Below, in pieces: positions 1 to 6,908 of a stretch of DNA of 14,546 nucleotides. The stretch's first letter is position 1, and every line of letters starts with the position of its first letter. The notes beneath the pieces were generated by a model. It worked only from the letters and a program-made list of their open reading frames with translations. It was not told the origin of the DNA and did not search any database. The DNA is from DASSUW01 sp035706585 (GTDB lineage Bacteria; Actinomycetota; Thermoleophilia; Solirubrobacterales; Solirubrobacteraceae): positions 1 through 14,546 of the forward strand of contig DASSUW010000344.1 of assembly GCA_035706585.1 (NCBI GenBank), in the 5' to 3' direction. The translations under genes were made by a program, and so were the position numbers.

Positions 1-452
1 GGCCGCCGGCCAGCGCCGTGCTGTCGGTCCCCGAGCGCTACTGGACGTGGACGGCGCGCGCGGGCGACGACGTCCAGCCGGTCGTGCACGCGTTCGCGGG
101 CTCGCAGCCGGCACTCGAGCGCCTCGCCGTCGCCGACGGACCGGAGCGCTGGCTCGCGTCGATCGCCCGGCTGCGTCCGGACCTGGAGCTCGAGCCCGGC
201 GGCTGCGTGCTCTCCACGTGGCCGGGCGGCGCCTACTCCGTCCACCCGCCGGGCGGCGCGGACGCCGCGCTCGCCGAACGCCACGGCCCGCTCCTGTTCG
301 CGGGCGAGCACACCGCCGGGCCCTACGCGGGGCTGATGGAGGGCGCGCTGCGCAGCGGGCTGCGCGCCGCCCACTCGCTGCTCGGCACGAGCGACCCGAT
401 GAACGCGCGCTCGGTCGGCACCGGTTCGCGGCCGTCGGCGCGCAGCAGGTAG
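1..452 (+). CDS. Flavin monoamine oxidase-family protein, C-terminal part (5' end outside window)
   Basis: The reading frame is open to the left edge, so this is the C-terminal ~150 residues of a larger protein. A GTG at 18 is only an internal codon. The stretch GPLLFAGEHTAGPYAGLMEG (coordinates about 285-344) followed by ALRSGLRAA matches the C-terminal FAD-binding signature of flavin amine oxidases (MAO/polyamine oxidase/phytoene-desaturase-like superfamily), where the F-A-G-E and MEGA..SG segments close the FAD site. The family oxidises primary or secondary amines with FAD and oxygen; the substrate cannot be told from this fragment. After the natural-looking end at AAHSLLG the protein carries about 20 low-complexity residues (S/R/G-rich) reading antisense through the end of the LysR gene, a 130 bp convergent overlap. 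Family assignment is fairly sure. Confidence 0.8.
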   Translation, partial: PPASAVLSVPERYWTWTARAGDDVQPVVHAFAGSQPALERLAVADGPERWLASIARLRPDLELEPGGCVLSTWPGGAYSVHPPGGADAALAERHGPLLFAGEHTAGPYAGLMEGALRSGLRAAHSLLGTSDPMNARSVGTGSRPSARSR

Positions 453-1279
453 ATCGTGCGGCGCATCGGCTCGACGTCGGCGACCGCGAACTCCACGAGG
501 TCGCCGCGCTCGAGCTCCTCGGCCGCGTCAAGCCGCGACACGAAGCCGATGCCGAGGCCGGCGCGCACCGATCGCTTGATCGCCTCGCCGGACTCGAGCT
601 CCCAGCGCTTGGCCGGGTGGTAGCCGGCGCGCGCGAGCCGGCGCTCGGACACGGCGCGCACGCTCGACCCCTGCTCGCGCGTGAGCAGGGTCCTGGCGCC
701 GAGCTCGGCGACCGACACGCGCGCGGCCAGCGACCCCGGCGCGGCGATGCCGACGATCTCGTCCTCCAGCCACGGCTCGGCCACGATCCCCTCCGGCCAG
801 TCGACCTCGCCCGCCAGGCCGAGCGAGACATCGCGCTCGGCGACACGCTCGGCGACCCAGCGGCTCGAGCCCATCACGACGTCGACCCGCACGCCCGGAT
901 GCCGCTCGGCGAAGCGCTCGAGCAGCAGCGGGAGCACGTACGTGCCGGGAGTCGTCGACGCGGCCAGCGTGAGCGTCCCGCGCTCGGCGCCGCGCAGCGC
1001 GCGCAGCTCCTCGTGCATGCCGTCGAGCGTGTCGAGCACGCGCTGGGCATGCAGCGCGACGACCTCGCCCGCCTCCGTCAAGCCGCTCGCGCGCCCGCGG
1101 CGCCGGACGAGCTTCTCTCCGAGCGCGGCTTCGAGCGTCTTGATGTGCTTGCTGGCCGACGGCTGGCCCATCCGGCAGGCGTCGGCCGCCGCCGAGATCG
1201 ACCCGCGGCGGCGGAGCTCGACCATCAGCCGCAGGCGCTGCGGATCGAGCGTGTCAACTATGCCGGGAGAGAATGCCAC
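323..1279 (-). CDS. LysR-family transcriptional regulator (CbbR/CysL-like)
   Basis: A LysR-type regulator of about 318 residues. The winged HTH lies at residues ~12-70 (LDPQRLRLMVELRRRGSISA, then PSASKHIKTLEAALG), followed by a linker helix and the periplasmic-binding-like effector domain from ~100 (GTLTLAASTTPGTYVLPLLL). The TPGTYVLPLLL..F..RHPGV wording resembles the CbbR/CysL branch, which is inference. The GTG at 1279 is preferred because it gives a normal N-terminus; a TTG at 1330 in frame would add 17 residues and cross the divergent promoter region. The gene is divergent from the metallo-beta-lactamase gene at 1333, the classic arrangement for a LysR regulator and its target, with an inverted repeat between them. 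The usual C-terminus is near AFIGSL; about 20 extra residues read into the convergent amine oxidase gene. Confidence 0.9.
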   Translation of the reverse strand: MAFSPGIVDTLDPQRLRLMVELRRRGSISAAADACRMGQPSASKHIKTLEAALGEKLVRRRGRASGLTEAGEVVALHAQRVLDTLDGMHEELRALRGAERGTLTLAASTTPGTYVLPLLLERFAERHPGVRVDVVMGSSRWVAERVAERDVSLGLAGEVDWPEGIVAEPWLEDEIVGIAAPGSLAARVSVAELGARTLLTREQGSSVRAVSERRLARAGYHPAKRWELESGEAIKRSVRAGLGIGFVSRLDAAEELERGDLVEFAVADVEPMRRTIYLLRADGREPVPTERAFIGSLVPSSEWAARSPLRSAPSISPA

Positions 1280-1304
1280 CGATACGAAAGCTGAATTTGG
1301 AGCA

Positions 1305-1321
1305 TACGGCGAGCTGCCGTA
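1305..1321. promoter_or_regulatory. Candidate LysR operator: inverted repeat TACGGC-N5-GCCGTA
   Basis: A perfect 6-5-6 inverted repeat sits in the 53 bp between the divergent LysR and metallo-beta-lactamase starts, and flanking bases give ATAC...GTAC. LysR regulators usually bind interrupted dyads in such gaps. The spacing is not the textbook T-N11-A, so this is a candidate only. A weak minus-strand -10-like TATGCT (1306-1301) overlaps the left arm, which would suit autoregulation. No convincing -35 was found on either strand. Confidence 0.45.
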
Positions 1322-1332
1322 CGGTCGCAACC

Positions 1333-1863
1333 ATGTTCTTCCGCCAGCTCCTCAACGACGAGACGGCGTGCGCCTCCTACGTCCTCGGCTGCCCGACCAA
1401 CGGCCGTCTCGCCGTGGTCGATCCGCACGTCGACCTCGTCGATGCGTACGAGGCGGCGGCCGAGCGCGCGGGCGCGCCGATCGTGGCGGTGATCGACACG
1501 CACGCCCACGCCGACCATGCCTCCGGCATGGACCGGCTCGTCGCTCGTACGGGCGCGACCGCGTACCCGCCGGAGGCGATCTCCGACGGCGACGTCATCG
1601 ACCTCGGCAACACCCAGATGCAGGCCGTCGCAACGCCCGGCCACGCCCCGACGCACTGGGCCTTCGTGGTGACCGACCACCGGCGTGCCGGCGAGCCGTG
1701 GCTCGTCCTCACGGGCGACTCGCTGCTCGTGAACGACGCGGGGCGGCCGGACCTGCACGCCCACGGCGACGACACGCCGCAGGCGATGGCGCGGACGCTC
1801 TACCGGTCGATCACCGAGCGGCTGCTGCCCGAGGACCTGCCGCCGGTGCCGGTCCTGCCGTGA
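1333..1863 (+). CDS. Metallo-beta-lactamase-fold protein, persulfide dioxygenase (ETHE1)-like, C-terminally short
   Basis: A 176-residue MBL-fold protein. The metal motif THAHADH is at residues 56-62, PGHAPTHW at 102-109, and GDSLLVNDAGRPDL at 128-141. This GD..(V)xDxGRPDL pattern is typical of ETHE1/GloB-like persulfide dioxygenases, which oxidise glutathione persulfide using one iron bound by two His and one Asp (here probably H57, H104 and D129). Family members usually run on for 50 or more residues with a further P-x-H motif; here the protein stops soon after the GRPDL helix (LYRSITERLL), so it looks truncated. Its TGA overlaps the GTG of the transporter gene (GTGA), so the two are probably co-translated. 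ATG at 1333 is chosen because it starts right at the conserved first strand; no Shine-Dalgarno sequence is visible. Regulation by the divergent LysR is inferred. Confidence 0.83.
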   Translation: MFFRQLLNDETACASYVLGCPTNGRLAVVDPHVDLVDAYEAAAERAGAPIVAVIDTHAHADHASGMDRLVARTGATAYPPEAISDGDVIDLGNTQMQAVATPGHAPTHWAFVVTDHRRAGEPWLVLTGDSLLVNDAGRPDLHAHGDDTPQAMARTLYRSITERLLPEDLPPVPVLP

Positions 1864-3155
1864 CGCCGGTCCGCCTGGGCCTGCGGGAGAACCTCCCGCA
1901 GTTCTCGCTGCTCGTCGCGATCAACGCGTTCGTCGGCGCGATGGTCGGGCTCGAGCGCTCGACGCTGCCGCTGATCGGCAAGCTGGACTTCGGCCTGGCG
2001 TCCAAGGCCGCCGTGCTGTCGTTCATCGTCGCGTTCGGGCTCGCGAAGGCGCTCACCAACCTGGGGGCCGGGGTCTTCGCCCAGCGGATCGGTCGCCGGC
2101 GGCTGCTGATCGCCGGCTGGACGCTCGCGCTGCCGGTGCCGATCCTCGTCGCGACGGCGCCGAGCTGGGGGTGGATCGTCGCGGCCAACATCCTGCTCGG
2201 CATCAACCAGGGGCTCGCCTGGTCCATGACCGTCGTCATGAAGATCGACCTCGTCGGCCCGCGCCGGCGCGGCCTCGCGCTCGGCCTCAACGAGGCCGCG
2301 GGCTACGGCGGCGTCGCGGTCGCGGCGGCCGTGTCCGGCTGGCTCGCCGCCGACCTCGCGGCGCGCGACGTGCTCGCCGTCGCCGGGGCCGCCATCGCCG
2401 TCACCGCGCTCGCGCTGTCGGTGCTGTTCGTGCGGGACACCGCGGCGCACGTCGCGCTCGAGCAGGGAACGAGCGAGCCGCCGCCGCGCCTGCGCGAGGC
2501 GTTCCCCGACGCCACCTGGCGCTCGCCGTCGCTGCGCGCGTGCTCGCAGGCCGGCCTGGTCAACAACCTCAACGACGCGCTGGCCTGGGGCCTCGTGCCG
2601 CTGCTGCTGGCGAGCCACGGCGCGTCGATCGGCGCGATCGGCCTCGTCGCCGGGATCTACCCGGCGTTCTGGGGCGCCGGCCAGATCTGGACCGGCCACT
2701 GGTCCGACCGCGTCGGCCGCAAGCTGCCGATCGTCGCCGGCATGCTCGTGCAGGCCGCGGCGCTCGCGCTGCTGGCGCTGTCCGGCGGAGCCGTCGGCAC
2801 GGCCGCGGTCGCGGCGGCGCTGCTCGGAATCGGGACCGCCCTCGTGTACCCGACGCTGATCGCGGCGATCTCCGACGCGGTGGCGCCGGTCGCCCGTGCG
2901 CCGATGGTCGGCGTGTACCGCTTCTGGCGCGACATGGGGTACGTCGCGGGCGGCGTGCTGGCAGGCGTCGTCGCCGATGCGCTCGGGTTCTCCGGAGCCA
3001 TCGCGCTCGTCGCCGCCCTCACGGCCCTATCCGGTCTCGTGGTCGCAGTGGATCTGCGTGTTGATCAGTACTTGAAGCCCATGCGCGACGTAATCGACGC
3101 GCAGCGGCCGAACCTGAGCGGCAACGCGCCTCAAACCGTGCGCGGCCGGGCGTAA
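1860..3155 (+). CDS. Major facilitator superfamily (MFS) transporter
   Basis: A 431-residue integral membrane protein with about 12 predicted hydrophobic segments in two halves, separated by a hydrophilic loop near residues 193-225. The MFS motif A between helices 2 and 3 appears as AQRIGRRRLLIAGW (~74-87), lacking the usual Asp, and recurs canonically in the second half as WSDRVGRKLP (~281-290). MFS carriers move small molecules or drugs using proton or substrate gradients; the substrate here is unknown. GTG at 1860 overlaps the stop of the upstream metallo-beta-lactamase gene and lacks a Shine-Dalgarno sequence, so translation is probably coupled. The last ~30 residues are hydrophilic, and the gene overlaps the convergent HD-GYP gene by 25 bp. 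Co-transcription suggests export or uptake of a compound linked to the MBL enzyme, possibly a sulfur compound (inference). Confidence 0.88.
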   Translation: MTPVRLGLRENLPQFSLLVAINAFVGAMVGLERSTLPLIGKLDFGLASKAAVLSFIVAFGLAKALTNLGAGVFAQRIGRRRLLIAGWTLALPVPILVATAPSWGWIVAANILLGINQGLAWSMTVVMKIDLVGPRRRGLALGLNEAAGYGGVAVAAAVSGWLAADLAARDVLAVAGAAIAVTALALSVLFVRDTAAHVALEQGTSEPPPRLREAFPDATWRSPSLRACSQAGLVNNLNDALAWGLVPLLLASHGASIGAIGLVAGIYPAFWGAGQIWTGHWSDRVGRKLPIVAGMLVQAAALALLALSGGAVGTAAVAAALLGIGTALVYPTLIAAISDAVAPVARAPMVGVYRFWRDMGYVAGGVLAGVVADALGFSGAIALVAALTALSGLVVAVDLRVDQYLKPMRDVIDAQRPNLSGNAPQTVRGRA

Positions 3156-4474
3156 TTGCGGACGCGCACGTCGAACGCCAGCTCGGCCTCGAACTCGGCA
3201 TCGTCGGCGTGCCGGAACGCGATGTCCTTGGCGCCGAGCAGGTCCACGAACGCCTCGACGGCGCCAGGGTCGAGCTGCGTCCCGGCGACGCGCTGGAGCT
3301 CCACGACGGCGGCCTCGGACGAGATCGGCTGGCGGTAGGAGTCACGCGCCGTGAGGACGTCGTAGGTGTCGGCGACCGAGATCAGCCGCGCCGGCAGCGG
3401 GATGTCCTCGCCGGCCAGGCCACGGGGATAGCCGCCGCCGTCCCAGCGCTCGTGGTGACTGAGGATGATGTCGGCCACCGGGCCGTAGCCGTCGACGCGC
3501 CGGACGATCCGCGCGCCGTCCTCCGGGTGGCGCTTGACGATCTGCCACTGCTCGTCCTGAAGCTGCGGCGCGGCGAGCAGGATCGAGTCCGGGAACGCGA
3601 ACTTGCCGATGTCGTGCAGCAGCGCGGCGGTGTGCACGAGATCGACCTGGTCGTCCGGCAGCCCCATCGAGGCCGCGAGCTCGCTCGCGTAGCGCGCGAC
3701 CGCGGCCGAGTGGCGCGCGGTCATACGGTCGCGCAGCGCGAGCGTCTCGATCATCGCCGTCAGCACGCCGAGCTGGACGCTGGCGAGGCGCTGTGCGCGC
3801 TCCCGCGAGCGCAGCAGCTCGCGCAGCAGGTACTGGAACACCACGAGCACGACCGCGAGCAGCGACAGCGCCGCGAAGCCGCTCTTGACGTAGACGCCGG
3901 CGACCAGCACGCACAGCAGCGCGCTCACGAGCTCGGACGGCAGGACCGGCAGGAAGATCGTCCGGAACTCGTGCGCTAGCGACACCCGGTGGTGGAACGC
4001 GTAGTCGCCGGCGATGCCGAGGAAGTTCAGGAGGTTGGCGACCAGGAAGCCGCCGAAGATCAGCAGCAGGAACGCCAGGTCGTCCTGCTGCACGTCGAGC
4101 GCGTCGGCCGCCCACTCGATCAGCAGCGCGCCCACGAGCGGGAACGTCGCCCACGTCGCGAGATTCGTGATCAGGCGCGGCAGCGGGTTATGCGAGCGCA
4201 GCTGGTCGACGAGCACCGAGAGGACGCCGATCGTGGCGGCCGGCGCCGGTCCCAGCAGCGCCATCGCGAGCACGAGCGCGAGGAACGAGCCGGAGATCCG
4301 CTGGACGCCATGGCGCACCGGCAGCAGGTCGCTGATCAGCGCCAGCGCGAGCAGCACGACGAACAGCTCGACCGGCTCCCAGTCGGCCGCCGTCGAGGAC
4401 AGCGCAGCAACGATCCCCGCCGCCACGAGCACGAGGACCTCGCACGCAAGCAGGCGCTTCGAACGAGTTGTCAT
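3131..4474 (-). CDS. Membrane-anchored HD-GYP domain phosphodiesterase
   Basis: A protein of about 447 residues. The N-terminal half (residues ~8-220) has several hydrophobic helices, including a tract near 33-50, 62-90, 103-120, 133-153 and 183-217, forming a membrane sensor module I cannot name. The C-terminal HD-GYP domain (~235-410) is complete: TARHS at ~252, HTAALLHDIGK at 281-291 (HD pair H287/D288), RHPEDGARIV at ~315, HHERWDGGGYP at 340-350 and ARLISVADTYD at 362-372. These residues bind the di- or tri-iron centre and the GYP loop marks cyclic-di-GMP phosphodiesterases, so it probably degrades c-di-GMP (or a related cyclic dinucleotide) in response to a membrane signal. There is no GGDEF or receiver domain. 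ATG at 4474 is preferred; a TTG at 4516 would extend into the divergent promoter region. Confidence 0.9.
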   Translation of the reverse strand: MTTRSKRLLACEVLVLVAAGIVAALSSTAADWEPVELFVVLLALALISDLLPVRHGVQRISGSFLALVLAMALLGPAPAATIGVLSVLVDQLRSHNPLPRLITNLATWATFPLVGALLIEWAADALDVQQDDLAFLLLIFGGFLVANLLNFLGIAGDYAFHHRVSLAHEFRTIFLPVLPSELVSALLCVLVAGVYVKSGFAALSLLAVVLVVFQYLLRELLRSRERAQRLASVQLGVLTAMIETLALRDRMTARHSAAVARYASELAASMGLPDDQVDLVHTAALLHDIGKFAFPDSILLAAPQLQDEQWQIVKRHPEDGARIVRRVDGYGPVADIILSHHERWDGGGYPRGLAGEDIPLPARLISVADTYDVLTARDSYRQPISSEAAVVELQRVAGTQLDPGAVEAFVDLLGAKDIAFRHADDAEFEAELAFDVRVRNYARPRTV

Positions 4475-4543
4475 CGTCTGGTGCGCAAGCCTACGCCTTG
4501 TTGGCGTGGTCAACACAACTCTTTGTACGCGAAACTATCTGCG
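4475..4543. promoter_or_regulatory. Divergent promoter region with inverted repeat ACGCC-TTGTT-GGCGT
   Basis: This 69 bp gap separates the HD-GYP gene from the catabolic operon and is visibly more AT-rich than its surroundings. A perfect 5-5-5 inverted repeat lies at 4493-4507, a possible operator. A minus-strand TTGACC (4513-4508) could be a -35 for the HD-GYP gene but lacks a well-placed -10. On the plus strand AACTAT (4533-4538) ends 5 bp before the ATG at 4544, and no Shine-Dalgarno sequence is present, so the operon transcript may be leaderless. Confidence 0.4.
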
Positions 4544-5470
4544 ATGCACGCCGCGGTCCTCCACGAGCACGGTGCGACGCCGCGTTTCGGGCACTTCGAC
4601 GAGCCGCACGCGGGCGACGGCCAGGTCGTCGTCGAGGTCGAGGCGGCCGCCGTGCACCACCTCGATCTGCACAAGGCGACCGGCACGTTCTACACCGGGC
4701 CGCCGCCGCTGCCGTCGGTGGTCGGGACCGACGGCGTCGGCCGGCTGGCCGACGGCCGCCGCGTCTACTTCGACGTGATCGTCCAGCCGTTCGGCTCGAT
4801 GGGTGAGCGCGCGCTGGCCGGCGCGGACGCGCTGTTCGACATACCCGAGGACCTCGACGCCGCGGTCGCGGCCGCGCTCAGCAACACCGCGCTCGCCGCG
4901 TGGCTCGCGCTGTCGTGGCGCTCGGGCCTGCAGCCCGGCGAGACGGTCTGCGTGCTCGGCGCCGCCGGTGCGGTCGGCGGCGTCGCCGTGCAGGCGGCCA
5001 AGCTGCTCGGCGCCGGGCGCGTCGTGGCCGTGGCTCGCGGCACCCTCGACGCCGTGCGCGGCGCCGACGCGGTGGTCAGCCTCGAGACCGGCGATCTGCC
5101 GGCCGCGCTGCGCGACGCCGCCGGCGGCGGGATCGACGTCACGATCGACACGCTGTGGGGCGAGCCGGCGCTGGCGGCGATGCAGGCCGCGTCACGCTAC
5201 GCCCGCCACGTCCAGGTCGGGCAGGTCGCCGACGTGAACATCACGTTGCCGGCGCCGGCGATCCGCAGCCTGTCGCTCGACGTGCGCGGCTTCTCGGTCG
5301 CCCACCCGCCGGTCGAGCTCAAGCGCGAGGCGCACCGCCGGCTGGTCGAGCACGCGCGCCGCGGCGACATCGTCGTCGACGTCGAGCGCTTCCCGCTCGC
5401 CGACGTCGCGACCGCGTGGGAACGCCAACGCCAGTCGGCCGGCGGCCCGAAACTGGTACTCATCCCGTGA
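4544..5470 (+). CDS. Quinone oxidoreductase-like medium-chain dehydrogenase/reductase
   Basis: A 308-residue MDR-superfamily protein. The N-terminal GroES-like domain (~1-110) contains VVVEVEAAAVHHLDLHKATG and the LPSVVGTDGVG turn. The Rossmann domain follows with the dinucleotide-binding GAAGAVGGVAVQAAKLLGA at ~139-157, and a typical C-terminal end (GPKLVLIP). The catalytic and structural zinc cysteines of alcohol dehydrogenases are absent, which points to the zinc-independent quinone oxidoreductase branch that uses NADPH to reduce quinones or activated double bonds. It is first in a compact operon, 16 bp before the amidohydrolase, and ahead of a ring-cleavage dioxygenase. A role keeping a (hydroxy)quinone intermediate reduced is plausible but inferred. 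ATG 4544 has no visible Shine-Dalgarno sequence. Confidence 0.85.
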   Translation: MHAAVLHEHGATPRFGHFDEPHAGDGQVVVEVEAAAVHHLDLHKATGTFYTGPPPLPSVVGTDGVGRLADGRRVYFDVIVQPFGSMGERALAGADALFDIPEDLDAAVAAALSNTALAAWLALSWRSGLQPGETVCVLGAAGAVGGVAVQAAKLLGAGRVVAVARGTLDAVRGADAVVSLETGDLPAALRDAAGGGIDVTIDTLWGEPALAAMQAASRYARHVQVGQVADVNITLPAPAIRSLSLDVRGFSVAHPPVELKREAHRRLVEHARRGDIVVDVERFPLADVATAWERQRQSAGGPKLVLIP

Positions 5471-5473
5471 GCG

Positions 5474-5481
5474 AGGAGAGG
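5474..5481 (+). promoter_or_regulatory. Strong ribosome binding site of the amidohydrolase gene
   Basis: AGGAGAGG ends 5 bases before ATG 5487, within the 16 bp gap after the quinone oxidoreductase stop. It fixes the amidohydrolase start and suggests strong independent initiation. Confidence 0.7.
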
Positions 5482-5486
5482 ACGCC

Positions 5487-6908
5487 ATGATCGAGAACGG
5501 CAGACCGGTGGTACTGCGCCGCGGGACGGTGCTGACCATGAACGACGCCCACGAGATCCTGCACGACGCGGACGTGCTGGTCGTTGGCGAGGAGATCGCG
5601 GACGTCGGCCTGAACCTCGACGTCCCCGAGGGGACGTACGAGATCGACGCGGCGCGCGGCATTGTGATGCCGGGGATGGTCGACACGCACCGGCACATGT
5701 GGCAGACCGCGCTGCGCGGCTACGGCGCGGACTGGACGCTGAGCCAGTACTTCGTCTTCTTCTATCTGGAGTGGGGCAAGATCTTCCGCCCGCAGGACAT
5801 CCAGGCGGGGAACGTGCTGTCGGCTATCGAGTCGCTCGAGGCGGGCGTGACCACGACCGTCGACTGGTCGCACGGGCTGCAGACCGTCGATCACGCCGAC
5901 GCCGCCGTCGACGCGCTGCAGTCGGTTCCCGGCCGCTTCGTCCTGGCCTACGGCAACATCCAGCAGGGTCCGTGGGAATGGTCGCGCTCGGCCGACTTCC
6001 GCAGCTTCGTGGAGCGCCGCTTCGGCACCAGGGACGACATGCTCGGCTTCCAGATGGCCTTCGACGTCACCGGTGACCCCGAATTCCCCGAGCAGGAGGC
6101 GTTCAAGGTCGCGCGCGAGCTCGACGTGCCCGTGACCACGCACGCCGGCGTCTGGGGCGCCACCAACGACGACGGCATCCGGCTCATGCACGAGCACGGC
6201 TTCATGGGCCCCGACAACATCTACGTCCACGCCGCGACGCTGACCGAGGACTCCTACCACCGGATCGCGGCGACCGGCGGCTCGGTCTCGGTCTCGACCG
6301 AGAGCGAGCAGAGCGCCGGCCAGGGCTATCCCCCGACCTGGCAGCTGCGCAAGCACGACATCCCGGTCTCGCTGTCGATGGACACGAGCGTGTGGTGGAG
6401 CGGCGACCTGTTCTGCGCGATGCGCGCCACGCTCGGCGCCGACCGCTCGCGCGAGCACCTGGAGGCGCACGCCAGGGAGGAGACCGTCACCAACCATCAC
6501 CTGCGCGCCGAGGAGGTCGTCGACTGGGCCACGCGCGGCGGCAGCCGGGCGCTGAAGATGGACGCGCTGATCGGCAGCCTCGAGACGGGCAAGAAGGCCG
6601 ACGTCGTGCTCGTCAAGAACGACGAATCGCCGGTGATGTTCCCGGTCCTGCACCCGTACGGCCACGTCGCGTTCCAGGCGCAGCGGGCCGACGTGCACAC
6701 CGTGCTCGTCAACGGCCGCGTCGTCAAGCACGAGGGCAAGCTCGTGGGCATCGACCTCGCACGCGCCCGCGCGGCGATCGACGAGACGATCGAGTTCGCA
6801 CAGCGGACGATCGGCGACGCGTGGGAGGGCGGCATGCATCCCGACGTTCCGGAGCGCCAGGTCCGCGTGAATCCGTACCAGTACACAGAGTGGGGGAAGG
6901 TCAAGTGA
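5487..6908 (+). CDS. Amidohydrolase-superfamily hydrolase/deaminase, Atz/Trz-like
   Basis: A 473-residue metal-dependent hydrolase. The N-terminal beta-sandwich strand (VVLRRGTVLTMND) leads to PGMVDTHRHMWQ, whose H68 and H70 begin the TIM-barrel metal site. Other expected ligands are H219 (TTHAG), H248 (YVHAA) and D299 (SMDTS). The C-terminal sandwich holds GSLETGKKADVVLVKND, the usual GxLxxGKxADlv signature. The layout matches the AtzA/TrzN/SsnA/methylthioadenosine-deaminase group, which removes amino, chloro or similar groups from heteroaromatic rings. The catalytic Glu normally three residues after the third His is not there (H219-A-G-V222), so the chemistry may differ. The distal part also has an unusual ~50-residue tail ending in Tyr/Trp-rich NPYQYTEWG. 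It is translationally coupled to the dioxygenase gene (GTGA). The substrate is unknown. Confidence 0.88.
   Translation: MIENGRPVVLRRGTVLTMNDAHEILHDADVLVVGEEIADVGLNLDVPEGTYEIDAARGIVMPGMVDTHRHMWQTALRGYGADWTLSQYFVFFYLEWGKIFRPQDIQAGNVLSAIESLEAGVTTTVDWSHGLQTVDHADAAVDALQSVPGRFVLAYGNIQQGPWEWSRSADFRSFVERRFGTRDDMLGFQMAFDVTGDPEFPEQEAFKVARELDVPVTTHAGVWGATNDDGIRLMHEHGFMGPDNIYVHAATLTEDSYHRIAATGGSVSVSTESEQSAGQGYPPTWQLRKHDIPVSLSMDTSVWWSGDLFCAMRATLGADRSREHLEAHAREETVTNHHLRAEEVVDWATRGGSRALKMDALIGSLETGKKADVVLVKNDESPVMFPVLHPYGHVAFQAQRADVHTVLVNGRVVKHEGKLVGIDLARARAAIDETIEFAQRTIGDAWEGGMHPDVPERQVRVNPYQYTEWGKVK
6892..6900 (+). promoter_or_regulatory. Ribosome binding site of the dioxygenase gene
   Basis: The purine run GGGGGAAGG ends 4 bases before GTG 6905, inside the last codons of the amidohydrolase gene. 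It supports the GTG start that overlaps the upstream TGA. Confidence 0.65.

Noticed and set aside
47..1294. Long plus-strand reading frame of 415 codons antisense to the LysR gene
   Set aside because: The product is Arg/Ala-rich with no domain, and it crosses two recognised genes in other frames; typical of high-GC shadow frames.
681..1859. Upstream extension of the MFS reading frame
   Set aside because: The frame is open but reads antisense to LysR and through the MBL gene in another frame; transporter homology begins only after GTG 1860.
3989..4543. Upstream extension of the quinone oxidoreductase frame
   Set aside because: It is antisense to the membrane part of the HD-GYP gene and rich in Gln/Arg/Glu; the MDR fold begins at ATG 4544.
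5460..6839. 459-codon minus-strand frame opposite the amidohydrolase
   Set aside because: Composition is Val/Asp/Arg-rich with no recognisable motif; the sense strand carries all metal ligands and a good ribosome binding site.
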